Positions 1 through 8,765 of a stretch of DNA of 49,893 nt are shown here, one piece after another. Below the pieces are notes generated by a model. It worked only from the letters and a program-made list of their open reading frames with translations. It was not told where the DNA came from and searched no databases. Made by a program: the position numbers and the translations under genes. Position 1 is the stretch's first letter, and every line of letters starts with the position of its first letter. Source of the DNA: Ignavibacteriota bacterium (lineage in GTDB: Bacteria > Bacteroidota > Ignavibacteria > Tepidaquicellales > OLB5); contig RPQH01000025.1 in assembly GCA_003820375.1 (NCBI GenBank), positions 1 through 49,893 of the forward strand, written 5' to 3'.

Positions 1-1385
1 ATATCGCGTCCTGCATCTGCCCCATCCATAATATTCCTGGCAATTTTATTAAAGCATTCTCTGAACTCATTGATGCGGCCAATTTCAACTTCCAATCCTG
101 CAGCGTGGTAATGTCCTCCGAACTGCACCAACCCTGTAAACTCATTTGAGCACTGCTTCAATGCTTCATAAATGTTAAAATTGCTTATGCTTCTTGCCGA
201 GCCTTTTGCATGCCCGTTAAATGTAGTCATGATAATTGAAGGCTTATAATATTTCTCAACCATTCTGGATGCAATAATTCCAAGAACGCCCGGATGCCAC
301 TCCGGATTATGAAGAACTATAGCAACATCATCATCTTTAAGGTCAACAAGGTAATCTTCATAAGACGTTTGTGCCTGGATATAAATTTCGTTATCGATCT
401 TCCGCCTGTTTGAATTTTCCTCTTCAAGCACACTTGCAAGCTCTTCGGCTTTTTGCATGTCTTTGCATGTTAGAAATTCAACGGCTCTTGTCGCATCTCC
501 CAGACGCCCAACTGCATTTATTCTTGGACCTAACGAAAATACTACATTAGAAGTGCATATATTTTCAAATTTAAAACCTGCTTTTTTAATTAATGTTATA
601 AAGCTTGGGCGCGGGCTTTCGATTATTTGCTGAAAGCCGAAATACAATAATATCCTGTTCTCATCTATCACAGGAACCATATCTGCGGCAGTAGCGACAG
701 CAACAAAATCAAGCAGCTTAAGGTATGCTTTTGAACCGAGCTTTTGGCAAATGCCCTGTATAAGCTTAAATGCAACACCGGTTCCGCAAAGGTGTTTAAA
801 GGGATATGAACAATCGTGCTGTAAAGGATCAAGTATTGCGAACGCACCGGGAAGTTCTTCAGGCGGCTGGTGATGGTCGCAGATAATTATATCAATCCCC
901 AGTGACTTAGCATATTTTACTCTTTCAACAGCAGTAATACCGCAATCAATTGCTATGATGAGTTTAATATCTTCTTTTAAAGCATAGTCAACTCCTGAAT
1001 TGCACAATCCGTATCCGTCTGTAAACCTGTCAGGTATATAAACCCTGTTAGGTACATCAAGGTCATTTAAAAAAATATGGAACATAGAAACACCTGATGT
1101 TCCATCTACATCGTAGTCACCGAATATTAATATTTTTTCTTTATTATTAATAACCCGGATTAGCCGCTCAACTGCTGTATCCATTCCTTTCATAAAGAAA
1201 GGGTCGTACAGGGCTTCAAGCTGAGGCAGGAAAAATTTCTTAGCCTCAAGTTTCGTAGTTATTCCTCTGCTTAGAAGTATTTTCGAGAGAGATAATGGAA
1301 TATTGAGATCCTGTGCGAACAGTTTTACTTTCTCTGGATCAACATCATTCAATAAGCTCCATTTTTTCTTTAAAACTGCTGCCAT
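1..1385 (-). CDS. recJ: Single-stranded-DNA-specific exonuclease RecJ (5' part; cut by window edge)
   Basis: RecJ is the 5'-3' single-strand DNA exonuclease of recombination and mismatch repair. The frame is open from ATG at 1385 to the window edge, giving the first 461 codons; the C-terminus lies outside. The DHH-family motifs are in order: DYDVDG at residues 90-95, the DHH triad at 170-172, a conserved HPGVLGIIASRM stretch, and the DHHA1-type GGHYHAAG at 423-430. The aspartates and histidines of these motifs bind the catalytic metals in the family. It reads away from the tRNA-Leu gene just upstream, on the same strand. The family assignment is firm; only the missing end is unknown. Confidence 0.95.
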   Translation of the reverse strand, partial: MAAVLKKKWSLLNDVDPEKVKLFAQDLNIPLSLSKILLSRGITTKLEAKKFFLPQLEALYDPFFMKGMDTAVERLIRVINNKEKILIFGDYDVDGTSGVSMFHIFLNDLDVPNRVYIPDRFTDGYGLCNSGVDYALKEDIKLIIAIDCGITAVERVKYAKSLGIDIIICDHHQPPEELPGAFAILDPLQHDCSYPFKHLCGTGVAFKLIQGICQKLGSKAYLKLLDFVAVATAADMVPVIDENRILLYFGFQQIIESPRPSFITLIKKAGFKFENICTSNVVFSLGPRINAVGRLGDATRAVEFLTCKDMQKAEELASVLEEENSNRRKIDNEIYIQAQTSYEDYLVDLKDDDVAIVLHNPEWHPGVLGIIASRMVEKYYKPSIIMTTFNGHAKGSARSISNFNIYEALKQCSNEFTGLVQFGGHYHAAGLEVEIGRINEFRECFNKIARNIMDGADAGRD

Positions 1386-1415
1386 TATTATTATATTTTA
1401 TATTATTTACAATAG

Positions 1416-1500
1416 TGCCCGGAGCGAGACTCGAACTCGCACTCCGTAAACCGGAACTGCGCCCTGAACGCAGCGTGTATACCAATTTCACCATCCGGGC
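1416..1500 (-). tRNA. tRNA-Leu (anticodon CAG)
   Basis: Read on the minus strand this folds as a class II tRNA of 85 nt. The 7-bp acceptor stem GCCCGGA/TCCGGGC is perfect. The anticodon stem CTGCG/CGCAG encloses the loop TTCAGGG, giving anticodon CAG for CUG leucine codons. The variable arm is long (TCCG/CGGA stem), as expected for leucine. The T arm is GCGAG-TTCGAGT-CTCGC. The discriminator is A, and the 3' CCA is not encoded. Confidence 0.95.
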
Positions 1501-1704
1501 TTTTTTCATAAAAATTTGCACTTTTATCTTCCTAAATAGGCATATTTTTAAATTAATTCAATTTAATAATAATTCTCATTTATTCCGTTTTAGTTCATGA
1601 TTTAACTAAAATTCTAATTTTTTTTTAAATGCGTTAACTCAAAAAAATAAAGTTTAAATTTTATTTGTATGCTTATGCAGTTATCTAATTTTTATGTTTA
1701 TTAA

Positions 1705-1735
1705 ATAAAAAAAAGCCGACCTTGAAGGGCGGCTT
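1705..1735 (-). terminator. Intrinsic terminator of the sigma/TlpA operon
   Basis: On the minus strand an AAGCCG-type stem (1713-1718 paired with 1730-1735, continuing with one mismatch) is followed by a run of eight or more T. It lies about 30 bp beyond the TlpA-like gene stop and closes the three-gene minus-strand operon. Confidence 0.8.
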
Positions 1736-1766
1736 GAAACTTGTTCTGCTAAATTTAATAAGGCTT

Positions 1767-2378
1767 CTATAAATGTTTATTGATAAGCTTAAGAAACTCC
1801 TGCTTTTCTTTACTGCCTATTATATACTCAACAACTTTCCCGTTTTTATCTATGATAAATGATTGGGGAATTACATTTTCAGTACCACCTGCAATTGTCA
1901 TATACTTTTCAAGCAAAACTCCATTTTCATGAAGCATTGTATAAGATAAAGTATTTGATTTCAAAAAGCTTTTCAGGGCTTCCGGATTTTCATCTACTGA
2001 TATTCCTATCATCTTAAATTCTTTGCTGTCAAGCTCATTTGATATAGCTGATAATGAGGGTAGTTCTTTTCTGCATGGAGGACACCATGTTGCCCAGAAA
2101 TTAAGTAATATTACTTTCCCTTTATTATCTGACAGCTTAACGTCTTTTCCGTCTTCCTGCCAGGTGAAATCAACAAAATCACTTTTCTTACCGGAGCTTC
2201 CAATGTCTTTTATTGTGTAATAAGCAGCATTTTTTGTAGTTATGGTATTATCTACCTTTTTTTCGTTTGTTGTTTTCTGCTTATTTTCTGTGGTGCTGTT
2301 ATCCTTGACTACATCTTTTTTTGAACAGGAATAGAAGAAGATTGAAAAGGATATTAATATAAAGAATATTCTTTTCAT
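1767..2378 (-). CDS. TlpA/ResA-like thioredoxin-fold lipoprotein
   Basis: This is a predicted membrane-anchored thiol-disulfide oxidoreductase of 203 aa. I chose ATG 2378 because it gives a short lipoprotein signal (MKRIFF... hydrophobic ...FFYSC, lipid cysteine at residue 18); a longer frame upstream would bury that signal and overlap the preceding gene. A Lys/Thr-rich linker follows, then an AhpC/TSA-type thioredoxin domain with WATWCPPC at residues 95-102 (active-site Cys 99 and 102). The conserved proline side is in NVIPQSFIIDKNG. Family members reduce exported cysteines, for example during cytochrome c maturation. Here the gene is last in an operon with a sigma factor and its likely anti-sigma, so an envelope redox-stress role is plausible but inferred. 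Confidence 0.88.
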   Translation of the reverse strand: MKRIFFILISFSIFFYSCSKKDVVKDNSTTENKQKTTNEKKVDNTITTKNAAYYTIKDIGSSGKKSDFVDFTWQEDGKDVKLSDNKGKVILLNFWATWCPPCRKELPSLSAISNELDSKEFKMIGISVDENPEALKSFLKSNTLSYTMLHENGVLLEKYMTIAGGTENVIPQSFIIDKNGKVVEYIIGSKEKQEFLKLINKHL

Positions 2379-2388
2379 TAATATTTTT

Positions 2389-3312
2389 TTATTTATAAAA
2401 GCTTGTAAAAGTTGAATACATTTTTTGTTTTGGCATAGTTGAAACAGACGCACACAGGACATTACCTGAATACCATAAAGTCATTGTACAGTTATAAAGG
2501 TCCACCTTATCGCACATATAGAACTTGTCTTTAGTTATTTCACTTGATACCTGCTCAGGAATTTCAAGGCGTTTATGATGTATCGAGTTAACGGCAGTTT
2601 CATAAATATAAAGCACATCATCACCTGAAGTGTAAACTAAATGAACGAGTTTTTGGCCGTCGTATTCATTACAAACTGCACCCGATAAAACATAATCTTC
2701 AACTTTGGGAATATACGGTTCGAAATTTACTTTATTAATGACAAATTTTTTCACTTCATCAGCATCACTTGAATGAAACTGCGGCTGTATATCACCCTTT
2801 AATACTTTATGAAAATTATTTACTGCCTGCACCATAACGCTTTTTTCTGAGCCTGTTGCAATATATGGGTTCAAAGCAATATTATCACGCTGATTCATTA
2901 AAATACCTGCACCTGCAATTATAAGTAAAATAGCTATACCGAAGGCATATGCCGGTATAGCTGCTCTGCCTATACGCAATGGTGAAGCGAGTACTGAAAT
3001 TAAATATTGAAAAAAATTCGCACTGTTCTGTATAGGATAAATCTGCTGCATATAATGGTTTTTTGCATTATACACCATCTCATCGATGGAAGCAGTGACT
3101 TTCATAAATGTAGATGAAGGTACTTCAAGAAGGCTTAGTCTTGAACTGAACAATTGCTTGGTGAGCATTTCGGATCTGTACTTCTTCATAAGGTTCGCAT
3201 CTTTCTGCAGCATCTCGTTAACTTTGTTTGACGTGTCCATATCTCTGTTCTCACCGTCTATCTGCGATGTTAAATATTCATCAATGGTTTCATTTGTAAT
3301 AGTTACACCCAT
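2389..3312 (-). CDS. Single-pass membrane protein, putative anti-sigma factor
   Basis: A 307-aa protein with an N-terminal charged, helical region of about 115 residues, one membrane segment (AIPAYAFGIAILLIIAGAGI), and a roughly 165-residue C-terminal domain that would lie in the periplasm. That topology, and its place 43 bp after an ECF sigma gene on the same strand, is typical of anti-sigma factors. The zinc-binding HxxxCxxC motif of the ZAS class is absent, so I infer the role from position and topology only. The C-terminal domain is not one I recognise. ATG 3312 is preferred over TTG 3318 two codons upstream; neither has a clear ribosome site. Confidence 0.6.
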   Translation of the reverse strand: MGVTITNETIDEYLTSQIDGENRDMDTSNKVNEMLQKDANLMKKYRSEMLTKQLFSSRLSLLEVPSSTFMKVTASIDEMVYNAKNHYMQQIYPIQNSANFFQYLISVLASPLRIGRAAIPAYAFGIAILLIIAGAGILMNQRDNIALNPYIATGSEKSVMVQAVNNFHKVLKGDIQPQFHSSDADEVKKFVINKVNFEPYIPKVEDYVLSGAVCNEYDGQKLVHLVYTSGDDVLYIYETAVNSIHHKRLEIPEQVSSEITKDKFYMCDKVDLYNCTMTLWYSGNVLCASVSTMPKQKMYSTFTSFYK

Positions 3313-3355
3313 AGGCAATAAAAAGAATATTATATATGTTAAAAAATATTTTTAT

Positions 3356-3874
3356 TTAAGCTTCCGTTTCAACTTCGTAACCTCTGGACTTTGCATAATC
3401 AACTAATTTTTTCTGCAAAATCTTCCTACCTCTATGCAGTCTGCTTCTTACCGTGCCGATTGGGCAATCGAGAAATTCCGCTATTTCTTCATAACTCAAT
3501 CCTTCCAGGTCGCATAAAATGACAACAGTCTTATAATCATCCTGCAATGAATTAAGTGCATTAATTAAATCATCGTCTAATAAATTTGAAAATACTTTGT
3601 GCTCAAGATCATTGGGGTCAACAACATCAGCTTTTATCGAATCATAAAAATTCTGGACATCTTCATAATCGACTTTAGTCGGTTCTTTTTTATTCTTACG
3701 ATATTTATTAATGTAACAATTTTTCATAATCCTGAACAGCCATGCTTTACAGTTAGTTCCCTTTTCAAATTTGTGAAAAAATCTGAAAGCACGCATATAT
3801 GTATCCTGCAGGAGGTCATCTGCATCAAGATGATCACCTGTCATTCGCATAGCATAATTGTACAACAATTTCAT
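3356..3874 (-). CDS. ECF-type RNA polymerase sigma factor (true N-terminus probably upstream of the first ATG)
   Basis: Region 2 is seen in YAMRMTGDHLDADDLLQDTYMRAFRFF and the WLFRIMKN segment. Region 4 is seen in YKTVVILCDLEGLSYEEIAEFLD and the IGTVRSRLHRGRK recognition helix. From ATG 3874 the product is 172 aa but begins inside region 2.1. The same frame stays open upstream to the TAA at 4061-4063 and encodes more family-like sequence just before the ATG (KKDFDAEAVPH), preceded by an acidic stretch. No ATG, GTG or TTG occurs in those 62 extra codons. Initiation may use CTG 3943, ATA 4021 or another rare codon, or a base may be missing further upstream. It heads the sigma/anti-sigma/TlpA operon. 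Confidence 0.9.
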   Translation of the reverse strand: MKLLYNYAMRMTGDHLDADDLLQDTYMRAFRFFHKFEKGTNCKAWLFRIMKNCYINKYRKNKKEPTKVDYEDVQNFYDSIKADVVDPNDLEHKVFSNLLDDDLINALNSLQDDYKTVVILCDLEGLSYEEIAEFLDCPIGTVRSRLHRGRKILQKKLVDYAKSRGYEVETEA

Positions 3875-4189
3875 ATGCGGAACAGCTTCAGCATCGAAGT
3901 CTTTCTTCCTTAGCTCTAATTCCTGGGGTGAGATATCCTCCAGTTTACCGCTTTCCGCATCTAAATATTCGTCGTTTTCTTCTTGAGTATCAGGGTCTTC
4001 CTGAACCGGTTTATTATTTATTTCTTTATTTTTCTTTTCCGTAACTAATTTCCTTTGTTTTTATACTATTTGAGACAATATTAATCAAAAGATTGTTCTA
4101 TTTCAAGCGTGGGGAATTTAATACCCTTACTGTTATTTATAAATATAAATTATTATAAAAACTATTTATATTACAGTAAACATGCAATT

Positions 4190-5095
4190 ATGTATTATAT
4201 AATAATTTTACTTACTTTTTTATCTTTTGCCTGTAATAGCAAACCTTACAGTGGACAAAATAGTTTTTCAAGCCGGCAGGTTAAAGAGTATAACTCACCT
4301 GTAATATTTAATATTGATTCCCTCGATTTTGTTTCAAAAATTGATGAACTTAATAAGAAACTCGATAAGTCATTTGTAATTTTTGAGAACCAGTTCTTCA
4401 TTATTGCAAGCAACCTAAGTGCCGAAGAAACAGATAATATTGTCGGGAATACAATAGTAAGAGCAATTGACTGTTTTTACAATGATTACTTCGAGAAATC
4501 ACCTAATGAAATCACTACCATTTTCCTGTTTAAAGATGATGCTACTTACAGGAACTGGGCAAAGAAGCTTTTTGACGATGATGACCTTTCCAGGTTTGGT
4601 TATTATAAGCCGTCTCAAAGAGTGATGCTAATGAACATATCAACCGGAACAGGAACGCTTGTTCACGAGATGACACATGCACTGGTAAGGTTCGATTTCC
4701 CGGATATCCCTTCATGGTTTAATGAAGGACTTGGGTCGTTATATGAGAGATGTTCTTTGAACAATAAAAATATTATTGGTTACGTAAACTGGCGTCTTCC
4801 GCGGCTTCAGGAATCGTTCACAAAAAACGAATACATACCGCTTGAAGATCTGGTCAAAATGGACGAGAACACATTTTATAATGCAAATAGCGACCTTCAC
4901 TATGCTGAAGCAAGATATTTTTGCATGTACCTGCAGGAAAAAGGAATGCTCAAAAGTTTTTACAAATTGTACAGGGATGGATTTAACAATGATATGACAG
5001 GAAAAACATTTATTGAGAAACTATTTGCAAAAGATTTGAATTCGGTTGATAAAGAATTTGTAATATGGGCAAAAAGTTTGCAGTATAAGGAGTGA
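4190..5095 (+). CDS. Secreted lipoprotein metallopeptidase, HExxH/gluzincin type (peptidase MA-like)
   Basis: A 301-aa predicted lipoprotein: the signal peptide ends in LSFAC with the lipid cysteine at residue 15. ATG 4190 was chosen because the earlier GTG frame adds 27 residues before the signal peptide. The catalytic zinc motif is HEMTH at residues 159-163, and the third ligand is probably Glu179 in WFNEGLGSLYE, the spacing seen in peptidase-MA-like proteins. The middle part (TTIFLFKDDATYRNWAKK) resembles the conserved region before the active site in that family. It is monocistronic and divergent from the sigma operon. The substrate is unknown. Confidence 0.8.
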   Translation: MYYIIILLTFLSFACNSKPYSGQNSFSSRQVKEYNSPVIFNIDSLDFVSKIDELNKKLDKSFVIFENQFFIIASNLSAEETDNIVGNTIVRAIDCFYNDYFEKSPNEITTIFLFKDDATYRNWAKKLFDDDDLSRFGYYKPSQRVMLMNISTGTGTLVHEMTHALVRFDFPDIPSWFNEGLGSLYERCSLNNKNIIGYVNWRLPRLQESFTKNEYIPLEDLVKMDENTFYNANSDLHYAEARYFCMYLQEKGMLKSFYKLYRDGFNNDMTGKTFIEKLFAKDLNSVDKEFVIWAKSLQYKE

Positions 5096-5103
5096 AGGGG
5101 ATG

Positions 5104-5130
5104 CAGGTTGGAAGGTTGGAAGGTTGGAGA
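5104..5130 (+). repeat. 8-bp direct repeats (GGTTGGAA)
   Basis: About three head-to-tail copies of GGTTGGAA lie just after the metallopeptidase stop. AT-rich, TTATTTG-repetitive sequence follows up to the prsW promoter. No gene is visible here. Confidence 0.7.
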
Positions 5131-5221
5131 AATAGGAAGATTGGTAGATTAAAAGATTTTTCGATATACTATTTAATAATAGCTGCTCATCAGTCTCTTT
5201 AGGATTATTTGATATTTGTTA

Positions 5222-5252
5222 TTTGTTATTTGAAATAGTTGTTTTATATTTG
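5222..5252 (+). promoter_or_regulatory. Bacteroidota-type promoter of the PrsW-like gene
   Basis: TTTG at 5222-5225, a 19-bp spacer, then TATATTTG at 5245-5252 match the -33/-7 consensus TTTG-N19-21-TAnnTTTG. The start codon is 22 bp beyond the -7 element, giving a short leader. Confidence 0.75.
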
Positions 5253-5274
5253 AGTAAATTATAAAGTATAATTA

Positions 5275-6270
5275 ATGAACCCATTTATACATCTTTTATT
5301 GGCAGGCTTCTTTTCTGTTGTTCCCATGCTTTTTTATCTGTTCGTAATCTGGCTTATGGATAGATATGAACGCGAGCCCTTATGGCTTTTATCTTTGAAT
5401 TTTTTCTGGGGTGCAACAGGTGCCGTTATTTTTGGTATTATCGGTAGTATTATTATGGGTATCGGAATATCAGAATTTATTTTTCAATTTGCCACAGAAT
5501 CTGATGCCGGTACATTGAATAATCTTGCAGGTGCTGTTGTAGTTGCACCAATGGTTGAGGAAACAACTAAAGGCATATTTCTTCTTATAACAGCAATGAG
5601 CAGACATTTTGACGGACCTGTTGATGGAGCTGTATATGGTGGTGCTATAGGGCTTGGTTTTGGCATGACTGAAAATTTCCTTTATTTTATCAGTTACGGC
5701 AGTACTTTATCAAGTCTGCTGACACTTATAATTATTAGAACACTGTTTTCAGCTGTATTGCATTGCTGCACACAAGCAGTATTTGGCGCAGCTATTGGTT
5801 TTGCAAAGTTCAGAGGACCGCTTACAAAATTGACCATAATACCGCTCGGACTTGCAATTGCAATGTTCATGCATTTTATGTGGAATCTGACCGTTAGCTT
5901 CGAAACAACTGCACTGATTGGTTTTGCATTTATGATTATGGCAGTTATTATTATTTTTGTTGTGTTCCAGTTTGGTGTTTACCATGACGGAAAAATAATA
6001 TTAAGAGAGCTGACTGAAGAATCTAACCAGGGCTTTATACCAAAGGAGCATTTATATCATATACCTTATACTTCAAGGAGATATAAAAGCGGATGGCTGC
6101 CGGTGAATATTAATCAAAAGGATTACGTAAGAACTGCAACCAGGCTGGCACTCAGGAAACACCAAATGAAGACAATAAAAACAGGGGCACAGGTTTCTTA
6201 TTTGCGTGAAGTGGAAAGCTTAAGAAACAAGATAGCTTCTATGCTTTACTATGCAAAAAACCCAACTTAA
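5275..6270 (+). CDS. PrsW-family intramembrane metalloprotease
   Basis: A polytopic membrane protein of 331 aa with about eight hydrophobic segments, followed by a soluble C-terminal tail of about 90 residues. The family motifs are present: EExxK at residues 95-99 (MVEETTKG), FGMTEN with Glu133-Asn134, and membrane histidines at 163 (LHCCTQ) and 200 (MHFMWN). These glutamates and histidines form the proposed metal site. Characterised PrsW proteins cut anti-sigma factors within or near the membrane to start a stress response. Two ECF sigma genes occur in this window, one 1.2 kb away beside a single-pass putative anti-sigma, but any link is only an inference from proximity. Confidence 0.9.
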   Translation: MNPFIHLLLAGFFSVVPMLFYLFVIWLMDRYEREPLWLLSLNFFWGATGAVIFGIIGSIIMGIGISEFIFQFATESDAGTLNNLAGAVVVAPMVEETTKGIFLLITAMSRHFDGPVDGAVYGGAIGLGFGMTENFLYFISYGSTLSSLLTLIIIRTLFSAVLHCCTQAVFGAAIGFAKFRGPLTKLTIIPLGLAIAMFMHFMWNLTVSFETTALIGFAFMIMAVIIIFVVFQFGVYHDGKIILRELTEESNQGFIPKEHLYHIPYTSRRYKSGWLPVNINQKDYVRTATRLALRKHQMKTIKTGAQVSYLREVESLRNKIASMLYYAKNPT

Positions 6271-6297
6271 TGATTGTTTGAAAATATAAAATATATA

Positions 6298-6331
6298 AGC
6301 CAGCCCGCATATAATGCGGGGTGGCTTTTTA
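6298..6331 (+). terminator. Intrinsic terminator after the PrsW-like gene
   Basis: A GC-rich hairpin (AGCCaGCCCGCAT, short loop, ATGCGGGgtGGCT) is followed by TTTTT. It separates the PrsW transcript from the glycan cluster that starts 18 bp later. Confidence 0.85.
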
Positions 6332-6348
6332 GTTTAGAATAATTTAGA

Positions 6349-7173
6349 ATGATATTATCTATTGTTATTGTTAATTGGAACACACGGGATTTGATACAAA
6401 AATGCCTTGAATCGATTTGTCAATGTAATTCAGACCAAATTCACAACCGGCAATATGAAATAATTATAGTAGATAACGGTTCTCAAGACGGCAGTAAAGA
6501 ATATCTTACATCGTTAAAAGATGAAATTGTATTAATTGAAAACCGGAATAACACCGGTTACGCCGCTGCATGTAACCAGGGAATGAAAATTTCGAAAGGC
6601 AAATATGTTCTACTGCTTGGAAGTGATACACTATTGCTTGATGGAGCACTCGGAAAATGTATAGCTTTTCTGGATAACAATACTGATTGCGGTGCTGTTG
6701 GCTGCAGGCTTTTAAATCCTGATGGTACTGTTCAGAACAATTGCAAAACGTTTCCAGAATTTAAGAATGCATTTTATACTTATCTATCGATGAATAATCT
6801 TAATAAAGAGTATGATATGCATGATTTTAACTATGACAGAACAATCCCTGTTGACCAAATTGCAACAACATTTCTAATGATTAGAAAAGAACTGCTTGAG
6901 AAAATTAATTACTTTGATGAAACATACAGGATATTATATAATGATGTAGACCTCTGCAAGAAGATATGGAAAACAGGTTATAAAATATATTTTTACCACG
7001 AAGCGGAAATTATACATTACGGAAGCCATTCAACTAAAAAAGCAGATATGAAAATAAGAGCTATAATGTATGAAGATATTTACAGGTATTATAGAAACAA
7101 TTTTGGATTTAAAGCCATAATATTAGTGCCTATACTGGCATTGCGGCTGTTATTTGTTTCAGCAACTAAATAA
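6349..7173 (+). CDS. Glycosyltransferase family 2 (rhamnosyltransferase-like)
   Basis: A 274-aa GT-A fold enzyme. The N-terminus LSIVIVNWNTRDLIQKCLESI and the IIVDNGSQDGS motif bind the nucleotide. The divalent-metal DxD-like position is GSDTL within LLLGSDTLLLDGA. The acceptor region has YFDETYRILYNDVDLCKKIW with the catalytic-base type Asp-Val-Asp. A C-terminal hydrophobic patch (ILVPILALRLLF) may associate with the membrane. It is the first gene of the polysaccharide cluster and lies 8 bp before the flippase gene. The sugar and acceptor cannot be read from sequence. Confidence 0.88.
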   Translation: MILSIVIVNWNTRDLIQKCLESICQCNSDQIHNRQYEIIIVDNGSQDGSKEYLTSLKDEIVLIENRNNTGYAAACNQGMKISKGKYVLLLGSDTLLLDGALGKCIAFLDNNTDCGAVGCRLLNPDGTVQNNCKTFPEFKNAFYTYLSMNNLNKEYDMHDFNYDRTIPVDQIATTFLMIRKELLEKINYFDETYRILYNDVDLCKKIWKTGYKIYFYHEAEIIHYGSHSTKKADMKIRAIMYEDIYRYYRNNFGFKAIILVPILALRLLFVSATK

Positions 7174-7181
7174 AATGCGGA

Positions 7182-8765
7182 TTGTCTCTTACAGATAAGA
7201 TAATAAAAAATACTTTTTTTCACTTGCTTTCACAGGCAATAGCTTTTCTTTCACCTTTAATTTTAACTCCTTTAATAATTTATAAGATTGGAAAAGTAGA
7301 TTTCGGTATTTATGTATTGGTTTTGGGTTTCCTGGGCTCATTTGGACTGCTTGATATCAGCCTATCCTCTTCATTTGTTAAATTCATATCAGAATATTAT
7401 CATAAAAAAGAAAAAGAGTCTTTACTGGCTGTTATTAATACCGGATTTTTATTTTATTTTATTTTCTCTTTGGTCGTTGCAGGTATTGCTTATATTTTTT
7501 CAGATAAAATAATATCAATAATAAATATCCCTCCTGAAAAAATTTCTTTAGGACGCAATGCATTATCTTTCGGGTTAATAATTTTTTTTCTTTCGAGCAC
7601 ATTTACGATATTTAATTCTGTAATTATCGGTTTGCAGAAAATGTATCTGGGTGCAATAGCAAGCTTTATTGTTAATTGTTTATACTTTACTGCAATATTA
7701 ATTTTGATGTATTCAGGATATGGCTTGCTGAGTATCATGATAACACAATTAGCAACATCGGTTTTAAGTATAATAATTACCATAACAATAGCAAAAAAGA
7801 TACTACCCGAATTAAAAGTTCACCCGGGTTATTTTACAGTAAAAAAACTTAAATTAATGGGCAGTTTCGGTGTACAAATGCAGATTTCCCGTCTTGCAAC
7901 TTTTGCATCTGAAAAATATGATGAATTTTTGTTAGGTATATTTACAAATTTATCTAATGTTACATTTTACAATATTGGAAATAAATCCGCAGGATACGGC
8001 AGGTTAATGCCTTTGCAGTTTATTGCTCCCATTGCCCCTGTTGCCGCAGAGCTTAGTGCCAAAAATGAAACAGATAAATTAAAGCAGCTATACCTGGATA
8101 CCGCTAAGTACATAAATACGGCATCAATTCCAATTTTTGTTTTCCTTATCTTTTTTTCGGAGCTTATTTTGTTTTCATGGATGGGAGAAGGTTACGATAT
8201 ATCAGCTTTAATTTTAAGAATACTTGCTGCAGGTTATCTGGTTAACTTTATGTTTTCTGTTCCAGGAAATTCCATTATTCCTAACACAGGAAAGCCGAAA
8301 TATCAAATGTATGAAGGATTAATATTTCTTTCTGTAAATATTTTTTTAAGCTATTTTCTCATAAAAAATTACGGGATTTTTGGTGCTGCAATCGGATGTG
8401 CATTATCTGTTCTTGGATCATCAACATATACATTTTTCAAATCCAATTCTTTTTTTAATGCAAATGCTTTCAAGGTAATAAAAGATATATTATTCAGACC
8501 TTTCCTTTTATCAATTATTAGTGCATTGTTTTGCTATGGCATATATTTCATTTTAAACCGGGTAAATGTTATTGGTACCAGGGTGTATTCAATAACATTT
8601 TTGATAATAATTATAAGCGTTTACTCAGCATTTTACTTATTTCTAATGATTAAAAGCAAATATTTTTCGAACAGGGATAAGTTGTTGCTGCTTAAGTTTT
8701 TAGCGAAAATTCCACTATTTAAAATTTTTATTAAAAAAAGGATTAGCGAGGCTGATGAAGATTAA
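7182..8765 (+). CDS. Wzx-like polysaccharide flippase (MOP superfamily)
   Basis: A 527-aa protein with about 12-14 membrane helices from the N-terminus (IIKNTFFHLLSQAIAFLSPL) to the C-terminus, the pattern of lipid-linked oligosaccharide flippases. In the Wzx family these move undecaprenyl-linked repeat units across the inner membrane. TTG 7182 is the only usable start: the nearby ATG 7175 runs into a stop after seven codons, and the next in-frame ATG lies far inside the membrane domain. The 3' end overlaps the next gene by 11 bp. Being surrounded by glycosyltransferases supports a role in surface glycan export. Confidence 0.88.
   Translation: MSLTDKIIKNTFFHLLSQAIAFLSPLILTPLIIYKIGKVDFGIYVLVLGFLGSFGLLDISLSSSFVKFISEYYHKKEKESLLAVINTGFLFYFIFSLVVAGIAYIFSDKIISIINIPPEKISLGRNALSFGLIIFFLSSTFTIFNSVIIGLQKMYLGAIASFIVNCLYFTAILILMYSGYGLLSIMITQLATSVLSIIITITIAKKILPELKVHPGYFTVKKLKLMGSFGVQMQISRLATFASEKYDEFLLGIFTNLSNVTFYNIGNKSAGYGRLMPLQFIAPIAPVAAELSAKNETDKLKQLYLDTAKYINTASIPIFVFLIFFSELILFSWMGEGYDISALILRILAAGYLVNFMFSVPGNSIIPNTGKPKYQMYEGLIFLSVNIFLSYFLIKNYGIFGAAIGCALSVLGSSTYTFFKSNSFFNANAFKVIKDILFRPFLLSIISALFCYGIYFILNRVNVIGTRVYSITFLIIIISVYSAFYLFLMIKSKYFSNRDKLLLLKFLAKIPLFKIFIKKRISEADED

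Noticed and set aside
1313-1600. 95-codon plus-strand frame across the tRNA
   Set aside because: It runs through the tRNA-Leu gene and the recJ start; a shadow frame.
7175-7198. ATG start for the flippase at 7175
   Set aside because: It is in another frame and meets a stop after seven codons.
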